Source: Chloroflexia bacterium
GTDB lineage: Bacteria; Chloroflexota; Chloroflexia; Thermomicrobiales; JALYUS01
DNA length: 7,649 bases
Assembly: GCA_025924435.1 (NCBI GenBank)
Contig: JAICIL010000216.1
Span: forward strand, 1-7,649
Reading direction: 5' to 3'
A program made the position numbers and the translations under genes. Position 1 is the first letter of the stretch, and every line of letters begins with the position of its first letter. The notes beneath the pieces were generated by a model. That model did not search any database. It saw only the letters and a list, made by a program, of their open reading frames with translations, and was not told the DNA's origin. Positions 1 through 5,718 of this stretch are shown one piece after another.

Positions 1-61
1 AGCGGCACTTCCAGCGTGTCGCGGGCTTATCGTTAGAGAACTGGTTAGTCTCATAGGAGAC

Positions 62-847
62 TTATTTCCGCGCGGGTTCCGTTTCCCATGAAGGCGGGCG
101 GCGATCGAGGAAGGCGCGGAGGCCCTCCTGGCCTTCGGGGCTGGTGCGGAGATGGGCGATGAGGGCGGCGGTGTAGGCGCGCTGCTCCCCCTCGGCCATG
201 CCGGGGAGTTCCTGCACGAGTTCCTTCGCGGCGGCGAGGGCGCGCGGGCCGCCGTGCAGCAGCATCTCGGTCTGGCGGGCGACGGCGGCATCCAGTTCAT
301 CGGCGGGCGCGACGGCGTGGACGAGGCCGATTTCCTGCGCGCGGGCAGCATCGAACCGCTCGCCGGTGAGGAAGAGCGCGCGTGCCTGCGATGCCCCGAT
401 CTTCCGCAGGACGAACGGCCCGATCGTCGCGGGGACGATGCCGAGGCGGACTTCGGAGAAGGCGAACGGCGCGCCCTCGTCCGCGACCGCGACATCGCAG
501 CAGGCGATCAGCCCCGCGCCGCCGCCGAACGCCGCGCCGTTCACCCGCGCGACGACGGGTTTGGGGCAGCGATCCACGGCCGCCAGCATCGCCGCGAGGG
601 CGCGGGCATCCGCCGCATTCTCCTCGGCGGTGAAGCGCGCCGCTTCCTGCATCCATCGCACATCCGCGCCCGCGCTGAAGACCGTCCCCGCCCCCGTCAG
701 CACGACGACGCGCACCGCGTCATCCGCCGCGAGCGTTGTGAAGCGGTCGCGGATCGCCGCAATCAGTTCGGCATCGAGTGCGTTGCGCACTTCCGGCCGG
801 TCGAGCGTGACGGTGGCGACGCCGTTCGCCCGGGTGACGGTCAGCAT
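62..847 (-). CDS. Enoyl-CoA hydratase/isomerase family protein, methylglutaconyl-CoA hydratase-like
   Basis: A full-length crotonase-fold protein of 261 residues, the usual family size. It probably adds water to, or isomerises, an enoyl-CoA in the cytoplasm during fatty-acid or branched-chain amino-acid breakdown. The first oxyanion-hole segment is SAGAD (residues 58-62) and the second is GGGAG (108-112). The later acidic catalytic residue is Glu132, in FSEVRLGIVPATI. The position that holds the other glutamate in classical hydratases is a glycine. GAAFGGGAGLIACCD followed by FSEVRLG is the pattern I associate with LiuC/AtuE-type methylglutaconyl- or geranoyl-CoA hydratases; substrate assignment is inference. 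I chose the ATG at 847 because GGGGA lies about eight bases upstream and family homology begins at once; a GTG at 874 would add nine residues. The gene is transcribed away from the Nudix gene, with a shared gap of about 200 bases. Confidence 0.9.
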   Translation of the reverse strand: MLTVTRANGVATVTLDRPEVRNALDAELIAAIRDRFTTLAADDAVRVVVLTGAGTVFSAGADVRWMQEAARFTAEENAADARALAAMLAAVDRCPKPVVARVNGAAFGGGAGLIACCDVAVADEGAPFAFSEVRLGIVPATIGPFVLRKIGASQARALFLTGERFDAARAQEIGLVHAVAPADELDAAVARQTEMLLHGGPRALAAAKELVQELPGMAEGEQRAYTAALIAHLRTSPEGQEGLRAFLDRRPPSWETEPARK

Positions 848-924
848 ATCTGGTCCCCAACCCCCTTCCGTCACTCCGGCGTGGGAAGGGGAATTCCACT
901 GCGAGGTATTCCAATCAAGTCTTC

Positions 925-933
925 ATCATAGCA
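925..933 (-). promoter_or_regulatory. Possible extended -10 promoter for the enoyl-CoA hydratase gene
   Basis: Read on the minus strand this is TGC followed by TATGAT, an extended -10 motif. It would start transcription near 918 and leave a leader of about 70 bases before the ATG at 847. No good -35 hexamer lies 17 bases upstream, so the call rests on the extended -10 alone. It lies in the divergent gap (848-1044), where I found no equally good promoter for the Nudix gene. Confidence 0.3.
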
Positions 934-1044
934 CCGATTGCCGATGTGCCGGGAGTGGCGGCGTCCGATCTCGCGGATGCGCGGCACGGTGTACCATGAA
1001 GGGGGGATGTGGCGCTATGTGGGGGACGTGGTGCGGGGAGAAAG

Positions 1045-1569
1045 ATGGAACAAGGACACGCGGGGAAGCCGAATGCGGCGGCGCTTTTCACGGTGATCGT
1101 GCTGCGGCACGGCGGGCAGTATCTCCTGCTCGAACGCGCGGGGACGAAGCGCGTCCAGCCGGGAAAATGGACGGGGATGGGCGGCCGGGTGGAGGCCGAT
1201 GAGATGGGCGATCTCGCGGCGTCCGCGCTGCGCGAGTTGCGGGAGGAGAGCGGCATCGGCGCGGAGAATGTCCGCGACTTCACGCTCCGGCGCGTCGTCT
1301 TCCACGCCCGCCCCGGCGCGCCGCTGACGACACTCCTCTATTTCACCGGCACGCTCGAACATCGCGTGCTGCCGGATTGCCCGGAGGGGCGGCTCGCTTG
1401 GGTCTCGCCGGAGGAGTTGGCGGCGCTCCCCCTGATTGACAATGCCCGCCCGCTCCTGCCGCTCCTCATCGCCGACCAGGAGCGCGACCCGGCGGGGCAC
1501 GAACGGCTCCGTCTCGGCATCGCCCGCTTCGCGCCGGACGGCGCGTTCGTCGCGATCGTCTGGGCATGA
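1045..1569 (+). CDS. Nudix hydrolase, 8-oxo-dGTP diphosphatase (MutT/MTH1)-like
   Basis: A 174-residue Nudix protein. The family hydrolyses nucleoside diphosphates linked to another group, using Mg2+ bound by the Nudix-box glutamates. The box begins at GGRVEADE (Gly47, Glu53) and continues with RELREESGI (residues 63-71), so the metal-binding REUxEExGU part is intact. Glu53 and Arg63 are separated by nine residues instead of the canonical seven. The preceding PGKWTGMGG resembles MTH1/MutT enzymes that sanitise oxidised nucleotides, so that role is a reasonable but unproven guess. The start at ATG 1045 is favoured because GGGGAG ends four bases upstream; a GTG at 1009 would add 12 residues with no family similarity. 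It overlaps the following membrane-protein gene by ATGA and probably shares its transcript. Confidence 0.88.
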   Translation: MEQGHAGKPNAAALFTVIVLRHGGQYLLLERAGTKRVQPGKWTGMGGRVEADEMGDLAASALRELREESGIGAENVRDFTLRRVVFHARPGAPLTTLLYFTGTLEHRVLPDCPEGRLAWVSPEELAALPLIDNARPLLPLLIADQERDPAGHERLRLGIARFAPDGAFVAIVWA

Positions 1570-1865
1570 TCGAGATGGGGTACACTATCGGTATGGAAAC
1601 CTTCGCGGACCGGCGGCGGGCATTTGCGGAGCGGCAGCGCCGCTTCATCGGCATCGTCGGGCCGTGCCTGATCGCCGCCTTCACCATCCTCGCGCTCGGG
1701 GCGGGGTCGCGGGTGCGCGGGCTGCCGTTCCCGCTCGCGCCCGCGCTCCTGCTCGGCGCGTTCGCCGTCGGGTTGATGGTGGTGGACCCGCACCGGCCCG
1801 CCGCGAAACTCTGGCTCTTCGGCCTTCTCTGCTCCCTTGTCTTCATCATCCTCGTGGTGCTTTGA
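1566..1865 (+). CDS. Small three-helix membrane protein of unknown function
   Basis: A 99-residue protein I do not recognise. After a short arginine-rich N-terminus (RRRAFAERQRR, residues 16-26) it has three hydrophobic stretches at about 28-46, 55-73 and 82-99, and it ends within the last helix. The positive N-terminus suggests that end faces the cytoplasm. Its first ATG overlaps the stop of the Nudix gene (ATGA), which suggests translational coupling and a shared transcript. In-frame ATGs at 1575 and 1593 are alternative starts that leave all three helices intact; none has a convincing Shine-Dalgarno of its own. No motif suggests a function. GC content and codon style match the upstream gene, so this is probably native to the chromosome. 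Confidence 0.7.
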   Translation: MIEMGYTIGMETFADRRRAFAERQRRFIGIVGPCLIAAFTILALGAGSRVRGLPFPLAPALLLGAFAVGLMVVDPHRPAAKLWLFGLLCSLVFIILVVL

Positions 1866-1938
1866 TCTGTCGTTACTTGCTGATCTTGCCGAAATAGAGC
1901 GATTTGCGTAATTATTGCGACGATGCGATGGTGAGGTC

Positions 1939-2442
1939 ATGAAAGCATGTTCCGAGGATCTCCGCCAGCGCATCGTCCAAGCGGTCAATGACGGCGCGTC
2001 GCAACCCGTCGTCGCTGATCGCTACAATGTCAGCCTCAACAGCGCCAAACGGTACGTCAAGCAGTGGTGCATCACCGGTTCGCTCGCGACGCAAACCCGT
2101 CCCGGTCGCCCGCGCGCCTTCCCGCCGGTCGATCAGGCCACGTTCGTCACCCAGTTCGCGGCCGATCCCGACGCCTCCCTCGCGATTTACTGCGCGCGGT
2201 GGGAAGCATGCACCGGGGTACGCGTCGGCGAAAGCCCGATGTACCGCGCACAGCAGCGCGTGGGGTGGACGCGAAACAAGAGCCTGATTGCGACGGAGCG
2301 GGACGACGCGGTGCCCGCCGCCTTTCGGACGATGAGCGCGTTGTGAGAGGCGAGCGCGCTCATCTTTCTCGATGAGAGCGGGGCGCAAACGAACATGACG
2401 CCGCATGATAGTCGCGCTCCGTGTGGGGAGCGAGCGTACGGC
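1939..2442 (+). pseudogene. Truncated IS630-family transposase with in-frame TGA
   Basis: The N-terminal part of an IS630-type transposase. It begins MKACSEDLRQRIVQAV after GAGG four bases upstream. A helix-turn-helix follows (SQPVVADRYNVSLNSAKRYVKQW), then a linker with GRPR, a second helical region (YCARWEACTGVRV) and GWTRNKSLIATERDD. The frame is open to a TGA at 2344-2346. Past that codon, in the same frame, family sequence resumes with ALIFLDESGAQTNMT and RAPCGERAYG, which contains the first catalytic Asp of the DDE domain. So the lesion is a nonsense codon, not a frameshift. Similarity stops at 2442, where the next element's inverted repeat begins, and the remaining catalytic residues are absent. 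No matching right end of the IS is visible. The copy cannot make a working transposase. Confidence 0.85.
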
Positions 2443-2648
2443 TGGGGTTGACCCGCTTTGGTGGCTCTTCCGAGGATTGTGTGAAGCCATTACACGCTTG
2501 CGGGCAGATACAGCGAGGGAAATCGGTCTGAGGGCGGTGTCTGCGATTTCGCAACGATGAAGAGTGCACATTGGCTGCCCTGTCCCGGTTGCCGCGTCTC
2601 TCGTCATCACGCAAAGTTCGGAAGAGCCACCAAAGCGGGGTAACTCCA
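2443..2648. mobile_element. Small non-autonomous element with long inverted repeats (ISL3-like ends)
   Basis: Two arms, 2443-2473 and 2618-2648, are inverted repeats of each other with 28 of 31 bases matching. The inner 22 bases (2452-2473 and 2618-2639) match perfectly. From the GGCTCTTCCGA block inward the ends stay alike (TTG, one base, GTGA in both), as expected of transposase-binding ends. GGCTCTTC is, from memory, a typical terminal motif of ISL3-family insertion sequences. The core of about 144 bases encodes nothing convincing, so this looks like a miniature element moved by a transposase supplied elsewhere. No direct target duplication is visible; the 8-base blocks outside GGCTCTTC are inverted, not direct, so the repeat extends past the ISL3-like tip. 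The element cuts the IS630 reading frame exactly at its left arm. Confidence 0.6.
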
Positions 2649-2669
2649 CCTCTTAGCCACTCCGATCAA

Positions 2670-2699
2670 ATCTCGCGCTTGCTGTACGATCGCGGAGAT
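2670..2699. promoter_or_regulatory. Possible operator at the GntR promoter
   Basis: ATCTCGCG (2670-2677) and CGCGGAGAT (2691-2699) form an imperfect inverted repeat with one unpaired base and a 13-base spacer. It straddles the candidate -35 box and the promoter spacer. GntR/HutC regulators usually bind such repeats and often repress their own gene, so autoregulation is plausible. The half-site is short and matches no operator I know. Confidence 0.25.
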
Positions 2700-2707
2700 C
2701 TTATACT
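2679..2707 (+). promoter_or_regulatory. Sigma-70-type promoter of the GntR gene
   Basis: TTGCTG (2679-2684) and TATACT (2702-2707) are separated by 17 bases, the ideal spacing, and the -10 box matches consensus at five of six positions. Transcription should start at about 2713-2716, essentially at the GTG (2716) start codon and six bases before an ATG at 2722. No Shine-Dalgarno could then be present on the mRNA. Confidence 0.6.
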
Positions 2708-2715
2708 GCGACACT

Positions 2716-3516
2716 GTGACAATGGATGATGCAACTACACCTGCTGAGCCGCCAATCCAGCGTTTCGCGACTGTGCTCGATCCCTCCCGTCGGACGCCGC
2801 TGTACGAGCAATTAGCTCAGGCGATCGGACAGGCTATCGAGACCGGTGAGCTTACGCCAGGGACGATGCTCCCGCCGGAGCCGCACTTCGCCGTGCAACT
2901 GGGCGTCAGTCGGCAGACCGTGAATCAGGCGCTCACCTGGCTCGCGCGGCGCGGGGTGGTAACGCGTCGGCGCGGCGTCGGTACCGTCGTCGCGGAGCCA
3001 TTCATCGAACAGTCCCTCGGCGAACTTTATAGCTTCGTGCGCACGCTCAGCAGTCGGGGACGGCGCGTCGATACGCGCCTGCTCGGCTACCGGATCACAG
3101 TGGATAATGACGCATCCCCGCTGCTCACGCGGGAGCCGCACGGCCTCGTCTGGGAGTTGAATCGGCTTCGGATCGTCGACGGGGAGCCATTCGCGGCGGA
3201 GACGACGTATTTGCCGCTCAGTTACGGTGAGCGGCTGCCGATCGATCGCCTCGCCCCGGAGGTGCTGTACGACCTCCTCCGCGAGTGCTGCGATGTCACC
3301 GTCACCCATGCCGAGGAAACCCTTCGTCCCGTGACAATCGAACAGCCGGACGCCGCGCTGCTCGGCCTGCAGATCGGCGATGCGGTCTTCCTGGTCGAGC
3401 GGAGGAGCTACGCGGGGGTCGAACCGATCGAACTCCGGCGCAGTCTGATTCGCGGCGACCGATTCCGATTCCGCGTGCACCTTGACGCCACGCGGCCCGT
3501 ATCCCTTGAGGACTGA
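2716..3516 (+). CDS. GntR-family transcriptional regulator, HutC subfamily (UTRA domain)
   Basis: A complete 266-residue regulator. A winged helix-turn-helix spans about residues 28-94: PLYEQLAQAIGQAIETGEL, then LPPE, the recognition-helix region LGVSRQTVNQALTWL, and the wing GVVTRRRGVGTVV. A UTRA ligand-binding domain fills about 100-258, with LNRLRIVDGEPFAAETTYLP as its characteristic core and a typical RSLIRGDRFRFRV end. The family binds operators as dimers and releases them when a small metabolite, often a sugar phosphate or amine, binds UTRA; the effector here cannot be read. Start is GTG 2716 or ATG 2722, both on an apparently leaderless message. No metabolic partner lies alongside: an IS remnant starts directly at its stop codon, and the next gene is over 1 kb away. 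Reconstructing the site without the IS leaves the stop unchanged, so the protein is not truncated. Confidence 0.92.
   Translation: MTMDDATTPAEPPIQRFATVLDPSRRTPLYEQLAQAIGQAIETGELTPGTMLPPEPHFAVQLGVSRQTVNQALTWLARRGVVTRRRGVGTVVAEPFIEQSLGELYSFVRTLSSRGRRVDTRLLGYRITVDNDASPLLTREPHGLVWELNRLRIVDGEPFAAETTYLPLSYGERLPIDRLAPEVLYDLLRECCDVTVTHAEETLRPVTIEQPDAALLGLQIGDAVFLVERRSYAGVEPIELRRSLIRGDRFRFRVHLDATRPVSLED
3514..3516. repeat. Left copy of the IS5 target duplication (TGA)
   Basis: TGA lies just outside the left IS end (GAAACTGT) and again outside the right end at 4407-4409. A 3-base TNA duplication is the pattern described for IS1031-type members of the IS5 family. This copy is also the stop codon of the GntR gene. 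Because the ends read CTGAGAAACTG and CAGTTTCTGA, a 4-base CTGA duplication with shifted boundaries is also possible. Confidence 0.65.
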
Positions 3517-4406
3517 GAAACTGTTTGGGAATCGGCGCAGCGATGCTGGCAAGGTACGCGATAGGCATTGGGCATGTACACCGTCGGCTCGCGCTGGAGA
3601 TTCCCCTGTCCGATTCCCGCCGTCCCTATCCGTCCGATCTGTCCGACGCCGAGTGGGAGCTGCTCGCACCGCTGCTGGCCCCACCCGGTCGCTGTGGCCG
3701 ACCGCGCAAGTGACCGATACGCCATGTCGCCGATGCCATCTTCTACGTACTGCGCTCCGGTAGCGCGTGGCGCGGGTGCCCTCTGGGCAGCATGCCGCGC
3801 GAGTTCCCGCCCTGGCAGACGGTCTATGACCACTTCCGGCAGTGGCATCGGCTCGGGACCCTGCGCCGGGCACACGACCTGCTGCGCGGCAGGATCCGGG
3901 CGCGGGAAGGGCGGCATGAGCAACCGAGCGCGGCCGTGATCGACAGCCAGGCGGCGAAGCCGACCGGTGTCGGCGGCCCCGAACGCGGCTACGATGGCCG
4001 CCAAGCGGCTCGCCGGGCGCACGCGCGGGTGCTCCTTGGGCGGATCCTCGTCGGTACGACCGGCTTGGTGCTTGCGGACAAAGTCCGCGGCGCAAACCTG
4101 CATGATCGGGATGGCGGGCGGCATCTGCCGAGTGCCGAGGCGGGCGAGACGCTGCCCCGCTTGGCGCTCATCTGGGCCGACGCGGGGGATGCGGGCAGTT
4201 CGGCCGGTGGGTGGATCGGGAGCGCGGCTGGCGAATCGAGGTCGTCTATCGACCGGATCGGCAGGCAGGCGCCGCTGCAAGGGCTACGAACGACTGCCGG
4301 TGGTGGCCGAGGAGATGATCTACGCGGCGATGAGCAGGATCATGCTGCGCCGCCTGGCCCGCACCACGCACGATACGGCCGCCTGATTATGTTCCCATAC
4401 AGTTTC
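3517..4406 (+). mobile_element. Degenerate IS5-family insertion sequence (890 bp)
   Basis: The ends are inverted repeats: GAAACTGTTTGGGAAT at 3517-3532 and the reverse complement of GAAACTGTATGGGAAC at 4391-4406, with 14 of 16 bases alike. TGA flanks both ends as a target duplication. The interior is a broken IS5-type transposase gene in the plus orientation. Intact relatives are usually 0.85-1.0 kb, and this copy appears to have lost roughly 100 bases internally. Both ends and the duplication remain recognisable, so insertion was a simple transposition, followed by decay of the coding region. Confidence 0.82.
3543..4386 (+). pseudogene. IS5-family transposase remnant with stop, frameshifts and deletion
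   Basis: Recognisable IS5-type segments appear in order. First come YPSDLSDAEWELLAPLL and GRPRK, then an in-frame TGA at 3711-3713. In the same frame follow DAIFYVLRSG, PREFPPWQTVYDHFRQW, AAVIDSQ (first catalytic Asp) and GGPERGYDG. AKRLAGR (4000-4020) is in the next frame. TTGLVL, HDRDGG and LIWADAG (second Asp) return to the first frame. GQFGRWVDRERGW (from 4193) and VVYRPDRQA are in the third frame. KGYERLPVVAEEMIYAAMSRIMLRR ends in the second frame at the TGA 4384-4386. Between RPDRQA and KGYERLP the usual stretch of about 35 residues holding the catalytic glutamate is missing. The gene is therefore inactive beyond repair by recoding. The likely start is ATG 3543. Confidence 0.85.
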
Positions 4407-4409
4407 TGA
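4407..4409. repeat. Right copy of the IS5 target duplication (TGA)
   Basis: TGA directly follows the right terminal repeat, matching the TGA at the left end. Removing the IS and one copy rejoins the GntR stop codon to the GAGAGCGGCG sequence that begins at 4410. Confidence 0.65.
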
Positions 4410-4454
4410 GAGAGCGGCGCGCTCAATACCAGATCGAACAGCGTGGCGTATGTC

Positions 4455-4478
4455 ATGTACGTTGCATCTCCCGTACAT
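4455..4478. repeat. Inverted repeat ATGTACG/CGTACAT
   Basis: Perfect 7-base arms at 4455-4461 and 4472-4478 with a 10-base spacer. Half-sites 17 bases apart centre to centre, with no T-tract after, fit a dimeric regulator's operator better than a terminator. The protein that would bind is unknown; the nearby GntR regulator is one candidate. Confidence 0.4.
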
Positions 4479-4504
4479 AGGAAGAATTACCCTACAGGAT
4501 GATC

Positions 4505-4525
4505 CCGGTCACGGTCGCTGACCGG
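4505..4525. repeat. Inverted repeat CCGGTCA/TGACCGG
   Basis: Perfect 7-base arms (4505-4511 and 4519-4525) around a 7-base spacer. It could be a protein-binding palindrome or a stable RNA hairpin; there is no run of T after it to make it an intrinsic terminator. Confidence 0.4.
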
Positions 4526-4527
4526 AT

Positions 4528-4546
4528 GAAGAACGGGAATTTCTTC
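4528..4546. repeat. Inverted repeat GAAGAA/TTCTTC
   Basis: Perfect 6-base arms (4528-4533 and 4541-4546) around a 7-base spacer, starting three bases after the preceding palindrome and sharing its spacer length. The short arms make chance a real possibility. Confidence 0.3.
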
Positions 4547-4927
4547 CGATGTGCGCTTCCGTTCGCTCCCCTACATTATATCTTGGAAATGTCTGGGACT
4601 AAATGACAACATGTGACAAGCGGAAGTCGGCCGGGTCCGTTTCTTCTCGCTCTGCGCGCCGGTAATTCCGGGATGCACTCTGACACGAAGACGTTGTGCG
4701 CATAATCGGCGGAATGCGCCGCTGCATCGGGTGCAAGGGGAGGAGGGGACGGGGAAAATACATCAGATGAGGGGTCTGGACACGGCGGCCGTGCATCGCC
4801 CTTCTGTCCTGATTCGATACGAGGTCAGCGGGCGACCGGCTAACGAGACCGAGGAACAACGGAAGATGGCCGGGTGGTTCGGCCAAGGCGCCAAAACAGA
4901 GCGGACCACACCAGCCCAGAGTACAGG

Positions 4928-4933
4928 GGAGGT
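4928..4933 (+). promoter_or_regulatory. Shine-Dalgarno that sets the TTG start at 4941
   Basis: GGAGGT lies seven bases before an in-frame TTG (4941). It is one of the two best ribosome sites in the window, and no better-placed ATG or GTG follows. The upstream GTG (4731) and ATG (4767, 4866) alternatives lack a well-spaced site. Confidence 0.7.
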
Positions 4934-4940
4934 GGAACCT

Positions 4941-5669
4941 TTGCGCCCGTATTCTTTGCTATTGCCTTTCACGGGCGATCTCACACGAAATAGCCGCATC
5001 GCCCGCACGGGGGAGCCGCGGCCGACCGCTCGCGCCGCCACCGTCGGGCACACGGGGCGTCCTGGCGGGAAACGGGGCGCCGACGCACGGGGTATAAAGC
5101 CGATTCTCGCCGTGGTCACTGTCATCATCGGGCTGGCGGCCGTCGGCTACTATCTCGCGATCGGCACGTTCACGCAGAGCGCATCGGGCTGGAATGCCGG
5201 CGCGTCGCAGTCCCCCGCCTTTGTCGTCGATCAACAAATCCCGACCGCTTTCGGCTCCATGGTCGTGACGAACGTGGAACAGATCGATGGCCTGACCGAC
5301 GATCAACTGGACGGGATGTCCCACGATATCCAGGATCTCGTGGCGCCGGATCAGGTGCAGATCACCGTCTCGGTCACGCTGACGAATCGGCTCGGCTACC
5401 CGGTGCCGATTGCGCCGGAACAGTTCGCCCTGCTAACCAGCACGAGCGACCAACCCGTGGACGCGGCGTGGTCGAGTAGCATCGCCGGGTCCCTGCAACC
5501 CGGATCGAGCCTCGACACCACACTCCACTTCGTGACCAAGCGCGATGGCGCCCGACTCTGGCTCGGCTTCCTTGATGGCGAGCATACGCCACCGCTCCGC
5601 GTCAGCGTCGGCCAGACCGATCAGGCCCCACCGGGCACGCAGTCTTCGGATGAGCATCATCACCCCTAG
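4941..5669 (+). CDS. Single-pass membrane protein with DUF4352-like extracellular domain
   Basis: With the TTG start the protein has 242 residues. A basic, disordered N-terminus (1-50) is followed by one membrane helix (about 52-74, PILAVVTVIIGLAAVGYYLAI) and an extracytoplasmic domain (about 93-223). That domain shows the alternating beta pattern of DUF4352-like immunoglobulin-type folds: GSMVVTNVEQIDGLT, the segment GMSHDIQDLV, VQITVSVTLTN, then LQPGSSLDTTLHFV. It ends in DEHHHP, a histidine cluster that could bind metal. The family assignment is by pattern and not certain. The gene is 49 bases before the multicopper oxidase gene with no terminator between them, so they likely share a transcript and a compartment outside the membrane. 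A role as accessory or copper-handling partner is inference. Upstream starts would add up to 70 residues with no recognisable content. Confidence 0.75.
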   Translation: MRPYSLLLPFTGDLTRNSRIARTGEPRPTARAATVGHTGRPGGKRGADARGIKPILAVVTVIIGLAAVGYYLAIGTFTQSASGWNAGASQSPAFVVDQQIPTAFGSMVVTNVEQIDGLTDDQLDGMSHDIQDLVAPDQVQITVSVTLTNRLGYPVPIAPEQFALLTSTSDQPVDAAWSSSIAGSLQPGSSLDTTLHFVTKRDGARLWLGFLDGEHTPPLRVSVGQTDQAPPGTQSSDEHHHP

Positions 5670-5704
5670 CAGGGGCTCGACTCGTCGTTTTGTTCGTTTT
5701 CCGC

Positions 5705-5710
5705 GGAGGT
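5705..5710 (+). promoter_or_regulatory. Shine-Dalgarno of the multicopper oxidase gene
   Basis: GGAGGT lies eight bases before ATG 5719, and fixes the start well upstream of the oxidase domain, so the membrane helices belong to the same protein. Confidence 0.75.
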
Positions 5711-5718
5711 TCTCTCTC

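Larger units (their letters stand above)
4410..4924. other. Gene-free region with inverted repeats
   Basis: About 500 bases without a convincing gene. Open frames here on both strands lack family resemblance and ribosome sites. The first 200 bases are less GC-rich than the flanks and hold three short inverted repeats, listed separately. The rest is presumably the leader and promoter region of the membrane protein and oxidase pair. The best promoter candidate is CATAAT near 4700 with a weak CTGACA 15 bases upstream, too poor to annotate. Before the IS inserted, this region directly followed the GntR gene. Confidence 0.6.

Noticed and set aside
47..62. Hairpin AGTCTC/GAGACT at the 3' end of the enoyl-CoA hydratase gene as a terminator
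   Set aside because: Six weak pairs, overlapping the stop codon, and no T-tract on the minus-strand side.
152..1202. Long plus-strand open frames opposite and beyond the enoyl-CoA hydratase gene
   Set aside because: Low-complexity Arg/Ala/Ser-rich translations, typical high-GC shadows; the minus-strand crotonase has clear family motifs.
2360..2614. 84-residue minus-strand open frame inside the inverted-repeat element
   Set aside because: No transposase-like or other motif, no ribosome site, and it spans the element's left edge.
2443..2648. Single CRISPR-like unit or transcription terminator formed by the long inverted repeat
   Set aside because: The arms are inverted, not direct repeats, there are only two, and the 144-base core is far too long for an intrinsic terminator loop.
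3711..3713. Genetic-code change with TGA read as tryptophan
   Set aside because: Intact genes in the window use TGG for tryptophan and TGA as stop (GntR, small membrane protein), and the IS5 copy has independent frameshifts.
2812..4095. 427-residue minus-strand open frame across the GntR gene and the IS5 copy
   Set aside because: It crosses an insertion boundary, is Arg/Pro/Ala-rich and has no motif; the plus-strand GntR and IS5 sequences explain the region.
4599..4886. 95-residue minus-strand open frame in the gene-free region
   Set aside because: No recognisable domain or ribosome site, and it overlaps the likely leader of the membrane protein gene.
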